This document shows, one piece after another, positions 21,801-32,805 of a DNA stretch of 64,000 nt. Position 1 is the first letter of the stretch; the number at the start of each line of letters is the position of its first letter. The notes beneath the pieces were generated by a model that searched no databases, was not told where the DNA came from, and saw only the letters and a list, made by a program, of their open reading frames with translations. A program made the translations under genes and the position numbers. The stretch comes from Arthrinium phaeospermum (Eukaryota; Ascomycota; Sordariomycetes; Amphisphaeriales; Apiosporaceae): assembly GCA_006503535.1 (NCBI GenBank), contig QYRS01000003.1, forward strand, positions 2,728,001-2,792,000, written 5' to 3'.

Positions 21801-24800
21801 GTGCGAGTGTGGGGTATGTACGTTTAGTATGGCCTTTTTGGGCAATAACAAAGTGCTGCCCTCAAAATGTACGTATTGAACAGGACAAATCACTCCTACG
21901 ATAGGCAAGAGTAACTCAACAATTGCACGAGGCCGGATATCCAAGTCCGTTCGCCAGATCAAACCATTCTGCTGAATTCTCTATATTTGAGGGGAGACTC
22001 GATGATCGCCCTATTCATAGGGTTGTACATTAACTGCCTATGCTGTACGAAACCGGGCCCTTCGGTCACTGCTGCAGCTCACCCTGACCACCCCCCCCTT
22101 CTCTATTATCTAAGAGAATCTGCAGATCTAGAGCCAAGTCTTCATGATTTACAATAAGCAAGCAGATAGAACGTATTCCAGTAGACTTGTCACAAATGAG
22201 AACCGTGTCGTATTTCAGCCTTGCCTATTGGACGGACTGCGCTCTGGGCGAAGGGTCGGCTGAGTTAGGAGCACCACGTCGTGGATGATTCGTCCACATA
22301 TACTTTTCAGACAAAGCCAAGAGGCCCGACTTCGTTGGGCTCTACAGATCGCCATGTTCATGACGGCGTCCAGGAAGACGATCTTCGCAATCACACATTA
22401 ACCATAGTGGCTTCATCTCAGCCCGCCGAACAGACACAGCCGCGCAAGCTGGAGGGTTTGTTGCAGGGCAGGGCAGGGCAGGCTGGCTCCGTGGGCTAAC
22501 TGTCCAACCCATCAAAACAAGCCGGCATCAAACATGCGACCGTTTCGTGTTTGGTTCCAGCAATCACGGCGATGTACGTATTTCATAACCAAATTAATAT
22601 CACTGCAATTTGCAAAGTAAAAAACATTGTGGGATGCAACATGGGAGAATGGATAGATCCAGTTCAAGCCGCGTTTTGACGTTTGTATAGTACAGTTTCA
22701 CGGGGCCCAGGACTTAAATAGACTTAGAATAAACCCAAACCTCCAGCTGGCAGGGATTCATTTTTACAGCGAGCAATACAATCTGGCAAATAACGTATTA
22801 TCGAACAGAAACGAATCCAAACACAAATAGCCATCGCCTAATGCACTGTATTGCACACCCCCATTATTTGGTGATGGATTTCCTGCTGTTTCCGCAAGTC
22901 GTCAAATGCTGGGTGTGCAAAGAACCCAGAGTCCACTAAGCTAGAAGTACAGGCTAGCTGGTGGTAACCAATGAGACTGAAGCATTTGTCAATTCCCCAA
23001 GTGTTCATTAGGGAGAAGGAAAAATAGGGCTCCATCAACGTCACCGAGAGTGTTAGGCCATTTCTTCATGGGTACCAAAGCCCTTGCCTGCTTGCCAGGC
23101 CTGCTTTAGAGCTCACTAGAGGGGTGGACCCCCGTTGTTTTTAGGTGGGCACCTGCTGGCTTGGGAAGAGGATTGGGTTCCGTCTGTCGGCCAAGGGCCC
23201 CTGTCTCAGCGTCTCAATCTTCCCCTCCCCCCACTTTGATGGCCAGAAAGCGCTGGGTTCTGCCACATGCAATTAATTGTATGGCCTAGATGTTTTTACG
23301 AGTATGTATTGAATATTTTTTTTTCTGCCTACCTGCTCCTCTCCTACAGTCGGACGAGACCGACCATATTGAGTAGTGCTTGCTTCTACCCGGCTTGGCC
23401 CCTCTCCTCCCTCTCCCTCACTCGCGCTGCCTGGACTGAACTGATCGTCCGTCCCATTCCATCCATAAAAGCGAGGCTGCTACCTCCTTCCTTCTCACCC
23501 ACTCTTTTACACTTCCTCTCTTCTCTTGCCAGACCAATCTACCTACTTGTTCACCTCACCCTTTCCTCCGTGTCCAAGACTTACCTCGTTGTGTTCCCCC
23601 AGAAGTACAACAAATCGACAGACATCTGTGTCATTTTTACCTGTAAGTTATTTCTGACGTATGTGTTTGATATATTTGCGCCCTCTGGATGGCCATCGAC
23701 CCTGGAACCACTGGACGGACAGCCCAAACCACAGCCCATGAATATAAAGAAATTCCATATACGATGCGCGAGAACCATCCAAGTCCCCACGAACCGACAG
23801 CCCAATTGTGTATAGGGTCAGCGCACGACCTATTGCCTATTGCGATCTCCTGGAACGACAGCCGTGCGGGCACCCGAAATCACTTCACCAAGATGTGACC
23901 AAACAGCTTCCAGGCCCCTCCCCTCAGCCCTACTGAAGTCGTTTCGCGGCGAGCTTGAACCGAAATCAAGAAGCTATGTGGATGGGATCACCTGCATCTA
24001 TATCTACACGCGACGACCCTTTGGGAATTTGGAGAATGCCTGTTCGCTTCCGCGCATATGTTACAACAGAGTGCAGCCAGACCTGGAACGCCCCCCAGAA
24101 GATCGACTACCAAGATGGGCTGGGTTTTCGTCCTATCACAACCCCAATCGTTAGCCGCATGGTCATATTATGACAGCGAGCTTCCCATTGGCTGCCGTCA
24201 TATCTTCCCCACGCTTTTGGATGCAACCCCCCTGCCACCAGCTGCTCTGTGATTCGATCAGATAATATGTCAGATGTGGACGCAAATGCTTAGCCATCCA
24301 GCAATACTCAATATTCGCTGGTGAGCCAGAGCTGTGCGCTTGCATCATATTCGGCATTGCCTGAGATGGAATTCAGAAAACGATTGGCGGCTGGGTTGGT
24401 TTTGGTGGTTGCAGCTTCAATTGCTCTAAAAGAGGGGCAACCCTCCTTGACTCTCGAGCAAGAGTCATGGCGATCGGGCGGACGGCGACGAATGCTCAGA
24501 ATCCTACGCAAATCCGGCAACTCTTATCTATGGACTGCCCGGCCAAAAGAGGACCACAAAACTGCCACTGAGAGAGGCTTAATTCGTAATCTTTACGGAA
24601 CTTTCTCACAGAGCCGGTGGCCTTGGCCTCGCACCCCACGTTCAACTGGAGCCACCCAAATTTCGATTCCGATACACCCCGCATCTCCGGTGGTGACTGC
24701 CACACGGAACTATCCGCATATACTGGGCGAAGCTCTTCCTGGATACTTGGGACCATCTGGACAACCTTTTTTTGCTTTGATGATTTTTTGATTGCTAGAT

Positions 24801-24954
24801 CATGTTCATGTTTACTGTACTGACCTGATATTCTTCCTTGGTGTATAGATTAACGTAGAGCGGCGTTGGCTGCTCTTATCGCCGCCTTACATTTATCTAT
24901 CTTGTGATACCCAAGCTCTCCGCCAATCCGGTATCTCCATTCAAGCTGCCTAGC
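18866..24954. other. 6.1-kb gene-free region between divergent APC15 and GLT1
   Basis: I find no recognisable protein, tRNA, rRNA or transposon in 6.1 kb. Open frames are short and lack conserved motifs. The left end has a TTG/TGT-repeat (about 18995-19013) just above APC15. The right 1.7 kb (from about 23.2 kb) is rich in T/C tracts and then carries GATA motifs before the GLT1 ATG, so it probably is a long GLT1 promoter and leader. An unannotated non-coding transcript cannot be excluded. Confidence 0.45.
24876..24908 (+). promoter_or_regulatory. Cluster of GATA motifs before GLT1
   Basis: Within 33 bp lie CGATAA (24876-24881, reverse), AGATAA (24893-24898, reverse), AGATAG (24897-24902, reverse) and TGATAC (24904-24909, forward), ending some 45 bp before the GLT1 ATG. 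Fungal nitrogen regulators of the AreA/NIT2 type bind HGATAR. Being so close to the ATG they may be in the leader rather than the promoter. Confidence 0.3.
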
Positions 24955-27900
24955 ATGGGCCTACCTTCCGACTTCGACGACAGACAAACACACATTGACT
25001 CCGAGGCCGATGGCTATCATCCTTATGAATATCAAACGGAGAACAATGACTCGTGGGCTGGTGCCCTTCCTGTGAAGCAGTATGTCTCGCCCCTATATGG
25101 CTGTATGAACTTGAATAAAGTACTGACTGCATTTTCACAGGGGTTTGTATGACCCTAGCTTAGAGAAGGATGCTTGTGGTGTTGGTTTTGCCTGGTATGT
25201 ACATATTTGCCCGACTTGCTCCCCTCTCGGAAAGTCGCTGTAACATGGACTGACTCTGTATAGCCACATCAAGGGCAAAGCAAGCCACAAAATCGTCAGC
25301 GATGGTAAGTGGATTTCCCAATAGCTGGAACAAACTTTGCTAACAATATGCGATTGCAGCTCGGAACTTGCTGTGCAACATGACCCACCGTGGAGCGGTT
25401 GGCTCTGATGCTCGCGATGGTGATGGTGCTGGTGTCATGACGTCGATCCCCCACAGGTTCTTCATCAAGAACTTCCAGAATGAGCAAGGCATTAGGTTGC
25501 CTCCCCAGGGTCAATATGCTGTGGGAAACCTGTTCTTCAAGCCAGACGAGGAGACGCTGCAGGAGTCAAAGAGGCAGTTGGAAGACATTGCTGAATCCCT
25601 AGGCTTGAAAGTTCTTGGCTGGAGAGAACCCCCCGTAGACTCTACACTGCTTGGTCCTGCTGCGCGTTCTCGTGAACCCATCATCTTGCAACCCTTTGTG
25701 GTGCTCACCTCTGCTTACGGTGCTGAAAACGCCCCTGAAGTAACAGATGCGAAGCCGTTTGATGAGAGGCTCTTCGAGAGACAGCTCTATGTCCTGCGAA
25801 AGCGCGCCACTCACACCATTGGTCTTCACAACTGGTTTTATCTTTGCTCTTTGTCGAACAAGAATATTGTCTACAAGGGACAACTGGCACCAGTTCAGGT
25901 CTATCAATACTACCATGATCTGGTCAACGCCGACTACCAGGCACATTTCGCTCTAGTCCATTCTCGTTTCTCCACAAACACTTTCCCGTCGTGGGATCGT
26001 GCTCAACCTCTGCGATGGGCAGCACACAACGGTAAGCAAAGCCTAGTTAGTTCTGGCCATGGAAGGATCTCATTGCTAACACTAACCAGGTGAAATCAAC
26101 ACTTTGCGTGGAAACAAGAATTGGATGCGTGCCCGAGAGGGTGTTATGCAGTCCGATGTCTTTGGCGATGAGCTTGAGCACCTGTACCCCATTGTTGAGG
26201 ACGGTGGCTCTGACTCTGCTGCCTTCGATAACGTATTGGAACTGTTGACCATAAACGGCGTTCTGTCACTGCCGGAGGCTGTCATGTTGATGGTCCCCGA
26301 GGCTTGGCAGGGGAACACAGCTATGGACCCCAAGAAGGCAGCATTCTACGAGTGGGCTGCTTGCCAGATGGAGCCGTGGGACGGGCCGGCTCTTTTCACT
26401 TTTGCCGATGGCCGTTTCTGTGGTGCTAACCTGGACCGAAACGGTCTGCGTCCATGCCGTTACTATGTTATGGACGACGACCGCATCATCTGCGCTTCCG
26501 AAGTTGGTACCATACCCGTTGAGCCGGAGTCAGTCATCCAAAAGGGTCGTCTACAGCCTGGTCGTATGCTTCTGGTTGATACGCAAGCTGGCCGAATAAT
26601 CGACGACTCAGAGCTCAAGGCTGCGGTCTCCAGCCGCCACGACTTCCGCTCCTGGCTTGACAACGAGCTTATCACTTTGCCCAAGATTCTTAGCAAGGTG
26701 TCCGAGACCATGGACGTGTCTCCAAAGCCTGACGAGTTTAAGCTTCAAGAAGATCCTCTTCTGCACGCTTTCGGCTATACCCACGAACAAGTCAGCCTTC
26801 TCTTGGCCCCTATGGCTTCAGACGAGAAGGAAGCTCTGGGGTCCATGGGTAACGATGCTCCTCTTGCCTGCCTGTCAAACGCTCCTCGCCTCCTCAGCGA
26901 GTACTTCCGTCAGCTATTCGCTCAGGTCACCAACCCTCCCATTGATCCTATTCGAGAGTCTATCGTCATGTCACTTGACTGCTACGTCGGCCCTCAGGGT
27001 AACCTGCTTGAAATGGATTCCTCTCAGTGCGGTCGACTCCATCTGCCCAGTCCCATACTCTCCATCCCCGAGTTCAACTCGCTCATGAACATGCCCAAGC
27101 TGTACCCGGAGTGGACCGTCAAGACTATTGACCTTACTTTCCCTAAGTCGGAGGGCGTTGCAGGATATCTGAAGCACCTTGACCACATTTGCGACGAGAC
27201 GACTGCCGCTATCGAGGGCAGAGACAAGATCATTGTGCTGTCTGACCGAAAGACTTCTGCTGATCGCGTCGCCGTCTCCAGTCTCCTCGCTTCCGGTATG
27301 GTTCACCATCACTTGGTCAGCAACAAGTGGCGTTCCATGGCCGCAATTGTACTCGAGACGGCCGAGGCTCGTGAAGTTCACCACATGTGCGTGCTTCTTG
27401 GCTATGGTGCTGACGCTATCAACCCTTATCTCTCCATGGAGTGCATCCTCAAGCTTAACAGAGAGGGTTTGATTCGCAAGAAGATGTCTGACGACAGTCT
27501 GATTGCCAACTACAAGCATTCCTGCGACGGTGGTATCCTCAAGGTCATGAGCAAGATGGGTATCTCAACCCTTGCCAGTTACAAAGGTGCTCAGATCTTT
27601 GAAGCCCTTGGCATTGATGACGAGGTTATCGAGCGCTGCTTCCGAGGTACCGCATCACGTATCAAGGGTGTCACATTCGAGTTGATCGCCGAGGATGCCT
27701 TCCGATTCCACGAAAGAGGTTTCAATTCCAGATACACCGTTGGTGTCAACGGCCTTCCAGAGTCTGGAGAGTATCATTGGCGCGATGGTGGCGAAGCTCA
27801 CATCAACGATCCCACGTCCATCGCCAACATTCAGGATGCTGTGCGTACCAAGAACGACAAGTCTTACGAGGCATACTCTCGTTCCGAATACGAGCAGATT

Positions 27901-30900
27901 AAGGCCTGCACCCTTCGTGGAATGCTTGACTTCAAGTTTGATGAATGCACTCCAATTCCCATCGACCAAGTCGAGCCATGGACCGAAATCGTTCGACGTT
28001 TCTGCACCGGTGCCATGTCTTATGGTTCAATTTCAATGGAGTCTCACTCTACTCTTGCCGTTGCCATGAACAGGCTGGGAGGAAAATCGAACACTGGTGA
28101 AGGTGGTGAGGACCCCGAGCGGTCCCAAGTCATGCCTAATGGCGACACAATGAGATCCTCCATCAAGCAAGTCGCTTCGGGGAGATTCGGTGTCACGTCT
28201 GCCTACTTGGCCGACTCTGACGAACTCCAAATCAAGATGGCACAAGGAGCGAAGCCTGGTGAAGGTGGTGAGCTGCCTGGCCACAAGGTCTCGAAATCCA
28301 TCGCTCGCACCCGTCACTCGACCCCTGGTGTCGGTCTTATCTCGCCCCCACCCCACCACGACATCTACTCCATTGAGGATCTGAAGCAACTTATTTACGA
28401 TCTCAAGTGCTCCAGCCCCCGATCTCGTGTCTCTGTCAAGCTTGTCTCGGAGACGGGTGTCGGTATCGTCGCTTCTGGTGTCGCGAAGGCCAAGGCTGAC
28501 CACATTCTGATCTCTGGTCACGATGGTGGTACCGGAGCGTCCAGATGGACGGGTATCAAGTACGCCGGTCTTCCATGGGAGCTGGGTCTCGCCGAGACCC
28601 ACCAGACTCTTGTACTGAACGATCTCCGTGGTCGTGTGGTTGTGCAGACAGATGGCCAGCTCCGCACCGGTCGTGATGTTGCCATCGCTTGTTTGCTTGG
28701 TGCAGAGGAGTGGGGCTTCGCTACGACTCCGTTGATTGCAATGGGTTGTATCATGATGCGCAAGTGTCACCTGAATACCTGTAAGTGTTCCTTCCCTGAG
28801 CCACGATTATAACTCGTTCAAGAGATGTACTAACAACTAGAAGGCCCCGTTGGTATTGCCACACAAGACCCAGAATTACGAAAGAAGTTCACCGGTACCC
28901 CTGAGCATGTCATCAACTTCTTCTACTATGTGGCCAACGAGCTCCGAGCCATCATGGCCCAGCTTGGTTTCCGCACCATCAACGAAATGGTGGGCCACGT
29001 CGAGGTTCTCAAGACCCGTGATGAGTTGCGCACTGCCAAGACTTCCAACATTGACCTGTCGCTCATCTTGACCCCTGCTCACAAGCTGAGACCCGGTGTT
29101 GCTACCTTCAACGTGAGGAAGCAGGATCACCGACTCTACGTCCGCTTGGATAACAAGTTGATCTCGGAGGCCGAGTTGACTTTGGACAAGGGTCTTCCCT
29201 CAAGAATCGAGTGTGACATTGTCAACACTGACCGTGCCATGGGTACATCGCTCTCATACCAGATCTCCAAGAGATACGGCGAGGCTGGTCTCCCTCAGGA
29301 TACTGTCCACGTCAACATCAAGGGATCTGCAGGCCAGTCTTTCGGTGCTTTCCTTGCCCCGGGTGTCACTTTGGAGCTGGAGGGAGATGCCAATGACTAC
29401 GTCGGCAAAGGTCTTTCTGGTGGCCGACTCATTGTTTACCCCCCTCGATCGGCTGTGTTCAAGGCCGAGGAAAATGTCCTGATCGGAAACGTCTGTCTGT
29501 ATGGCGCGACTCTCGGAACCTGCTTCTTCCGAGGTATTGCTGCTGAGAGATTTGCGGTCCGAAACTCGGGTGCCATTGCTGTTGTCGAAGGTGTTGGCGA
29601 CCACGGCTGTGAGTACATGACTGGCGGTCGCGTTGTTATCCTGGGCGCCACTGGTCGTAACTTCGCTGCTGGTATGTCCGGTGGTATCGCCTACGTGCTC
29701 GACATTCACGGTGATTTCCATTCGAAGCTCAACATGGAGATGGTTGAGGCGTCTGAAGTCTCCGAACCCAGTGAGATCGCCTTCTTGAGAGGGCTCATTG
29801 AGGATCACCACCACTACACCGGATCAGAGCTTGCAGCTCGTATCCTGGTTGATTTCAACCGCGCTCTGCCGCGCTTCGTCAGGGTCTTGCCCATTGACTA
29901 CAAGCGCGTGCTCGAGGAGGAGGCTGCTAAAGCCGCCGAGGCCAAGCGTGCTGAGTACAACCTCCCCATCGTTGCTGGTGTTCAGGCCAAGAAGGAGGAC
30001 AAGCACAACAAGCTTCAGGATATGGAGGAAGCTGTTGGAGACAATGCCGCCGAGAAGAAGCGATCCCTCGTTCTCGACAAGACCAAGGGTTTCATGAAGT
30101 ACCAACGGCGATCCGAGAAGTACCGCAGCAGCAAGACCCGAACCAAGGACTGGCAGGAGCTGTCTACTCGTCTTGACGAGGATGAGCTGAAATACCAGTC
30201 GGCACGATGCATGGACTGTGGTGTACCGTTCTGCCAGTCTGATTCTGGATGCCCCATCTCCAACATCATTCCTAAATGGAACGAATTAGTATTGTAAGCA
30301 GATCCCCTGGAACCCTTCGGGTTCGGTGCTAACGAGGCTCTCTAGCAATAACCAATGGCGAGATGCCTTGGACCGTCTTGTTATGACAAACAACTTCCCC
30401 GAGTTCACCGGTCGTGTCTGCCCCGCGCCTTGCGAAGGTGCTTGTGTCCTTGGTATCAACGAGGATCCCGTGGGTATCAAATCTATCGAGTGCGCCATCA
30501 TCGACCGTGGTTTCGAGATGGGTTGGATGATTCCTCGGCCACCCGAGGTGCGGACTGGCAAGAACGTCGCCATCGTTGGCTCGGGACCTGCTGGTCTTGC
30601 CTGCGCCGATCAACTGAACAAAGCCGGACACAGCGTTACCGTTTATGAGCGTGCCGACCGCCCCGGTGGTCTACTTATGTACGGTATTCCCAACATGAAG
30701 CTCGACAAGCGTATCGTCAAGCGACGAACCGACTTCATGGCTTCCGAGGGTATCGTGTTCAAGACAGGAGTTGCAGTTGGCGAGGACGTTACTCTGTTGG
30801 ACCTCAAGGCCCAAAACGACGCTGTTGTTATTGCTACCGGTGCCACGGTCGCTCGAGACCTGCCCATCAAGGGCCGTAACCTTGAGGGCATCCACTTTGC

Positions 30901-31675
30901 CATGGAGTTCCTGCACAAGAACACGAAGTCCCTACTCGACTCTGAACTCCAGGACGGATCTTACCTGTCTGCCAAGGACAAGAATGTCGTTGTCATCGGT
31001 GGTGGTGATACCGGTAACGACTGCATTGGTACCTCAGTCCGCCACGGTGCCAAGTCGGTCATCAACTTTGAGCTTCTGCCTCAGCCTCCGCCGCAACGTG
31101 GCCGCGACAACCCCTGGCCACAGTGGCCCCGTATCTACCGTGTTGACTACGGCCACAGTGAGGTCGCGCAGCACATGGGCAAGGACCCCCGTGAGTTCTG
31201 CATCATGTCTGAGGAGTTCGTTGACGACGGCAGCGGTCGCGTCAAGGGTATCAACACAATCCGCGTGGAGTGGACCAAGTCCGCATCAGGTGGTTGGGAC
31301 ATGAAGAAACTGGAGGACAGCAAGCAGTTCTTCCCCGCTGATCTGGTTCTCCTGTCCATGGGTTTCCTCGGACCGGAGGCTCGCGTCCTGGGTGATGACA
31401 TCGAGAAGGATGGTCGCAAGAACGTCAAGACCCCGGCCGGCTCCTACGCCACCAACGTCGAGGGTGTGTTTGCGGCAGGTGACTGTCGCCGTGGACAGTC
31501 GCTGATTGTCTGGGGCATCAACGAGGGTAGACAAGCAGCCCGTGAGATCGATCTCTACCTGGAGAAGTGCACCAGCCTGCCCGTGACTGGTGGTATCGTT
31601 AAGCGCACTGCCCAGGAGACCTTCCAAGCCGTTCATGGTGACAGCCATAAGCCGACGGTGCAAGTCCAGGCTTGA
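24955..31675 (+). CDS. GLT1: Glutamate synthase (NADH-GOGAT), fused large and small subunits
   Basis: Seven exons: 24955..25079, 25141..25194, 25264..25304, 25360..26031, 26090..28780, 28844..30293, 30346..31675; 2120 residues, the usual fungal size. It makes two glutamates from glutamine and 2-oxoglutarate, completing the GS-GOGAT ammonium route. A ~53-residue propeptide precedes the catalytic Cys54 (KDACGVGF) of the class II amidotransferase. The central FMN domain carries the iron-sulfur motif CHLNTCPVG (Cys1190, Cys1195). The gltB-type beta-helix follows ([26 protein letters not shown]). The fused small subunit starts with [10 protein letters not shown] and CPAPCEGAC cysteine clusters, an FAD fold ([10 protein letters not shown], ~1756) and a pyridine-nucleotide fold ([10 protein letters not shown], ~1896). 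ATG 24955 is the first in frame; upstream in-frame sequence lacks an ATG. The exon-6 acceptor is a tandem TAGAAG in which only the second AG keeps the frame. Confidence 0.97.
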
Positions 31676-32277
31676 GCACCAAGGGCGGAGTAGGTGTACG
31701 CTTTTGTCAAGGAATAGAATTGGGGTGTTTGGAGCAAGGTCGGGCGACGCGAGACCAACACGTCTTCAACAGAATTGATTTATGATACCATTGGCAAAAG
31801 GGAGAGGCAAAAATGGCAGTAGGCCACGGCGAGCATGATGTTTTCGGTTGCATTTTCCCTCTACGTTCGTTTTATTTGTTTCCACGATGCCGATCGAGCC
31901 ATCGTCCTGTATATAGTCATGGTTTAAGGTCATCAGTTCTTTATGGTACATGATAGCAAACGATAGTATATGAGTATTTTATACACCACCTGCAACGACT
32001 TCGCACCTCGTGGGTTTTTTCGAATTGAACACCGTTGATCAATGGCCGACATGCCAGTTTATTCAATCAGGGTATTTTTCTAGACTGTTGTCCGTCCTCT
32101 TACCGTGCCACTTATAATAACATTGAGAGCAAGCTGGATTTTGGTCGAGGTGTCTCCAGAAGCATGCAGCAGCAATATATTATGTAATGGACGTAGAAGC
32201 AGTGCATCAAGCATGTCGATGGAGTAGGTTCATGTAGTTCGGCCCTGAGAGAGCTGCGCAGTTTTCCCGCCAGCGAG

Positions 32278-32283
32278 CACGTG
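32278..32283 (+). promoter_or_regulatory. CACGTG E-box upstream of VTC4 (candidate NUC-1/Pho4 site)
   Basis: GCACGTGTTGG lies about 520 bp before the VTC4 ATG. CACGTG is the core site of Pho4 in yeast and NUC-1 in Neurospora, and VTC genes are phosphate-starvation targets in yeast. Other bHLH proteins bind the same core, so this is a candidate only. Confidence 0.35.
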
Positions 32284-32771
32284 TTGGTTGTGCAGCCTAT
32301 TGATTGGTCAATCCGAGCGACAGGCAAGCTCGGGCAAATATGGGCGGCGCAGACGGCAGTAGCGAGATGTAGGATAGTGGGGGGAGCATGGGTCGGATAT
32401 GGAGACCTGTGACGAAACTTTAGCAACCGTTAGGCCATTGTAGGTAAGTAGGCCATTGCACGTTGCTTTGACGATCGAGGTCTTTTTCCCGCTTGCCAGG
32501 GCCTACCAAGCTGTGGTCAATGTTTACATGGGATGTTACTTGGGGCTTGCAGAAAGCCTAATACCTCGTCTTTTTTTCTCTCTCTCTCTCTTCCCCAACA
32601 GCAACATCATACCACAAAACATAATAATACTTCTTCATTAGGCGGCAGAGTCATTTATTCGTCCCCGAACCGTTCGACCCGATACTTTGCCCACCGCAGA
32701 TCCCTGGACGGCGCAGTGCAGGGTCGGCTAGCTGCGATAGCCTTCATTTCTGCCGACTGTCTTACTTGTAC

Positions 32772-32783
32772 ATGATATACTGA
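32772..32783 (+). promoter_or_regulatory. Three-codon uORF before VTC4
   Basis: ATG ATA TAC TGA ends 22 nt before the VTC4 start at 32806. So short a uORF so close to the main ATG would leave little room for reinitiation, unless it is bypassed by leaky scanning or lies upstream of the real transcript start. Confidence 0.35.
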
Positions 32784-32805
32784 GACCCGAACTCCCGACG
32801 GCACC

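Larger units (their letters stand above)
31676..32805. other. Intergenic, GLT1 3' end to VTC4
   Basis: 1.1 kb with no gene. It contains the GLT1 3' flank, a CACGTG at 32278..32283, a CT-rich tract near 32575-32595 and a very short uORF just before VTC4. Confidence 0.55.

Noticed and set aside
28033..28770. 245-codon minus-strand frame inside GLT1
   Set aside because: Shadow of the GLT1 coding exon; no start context or motif.
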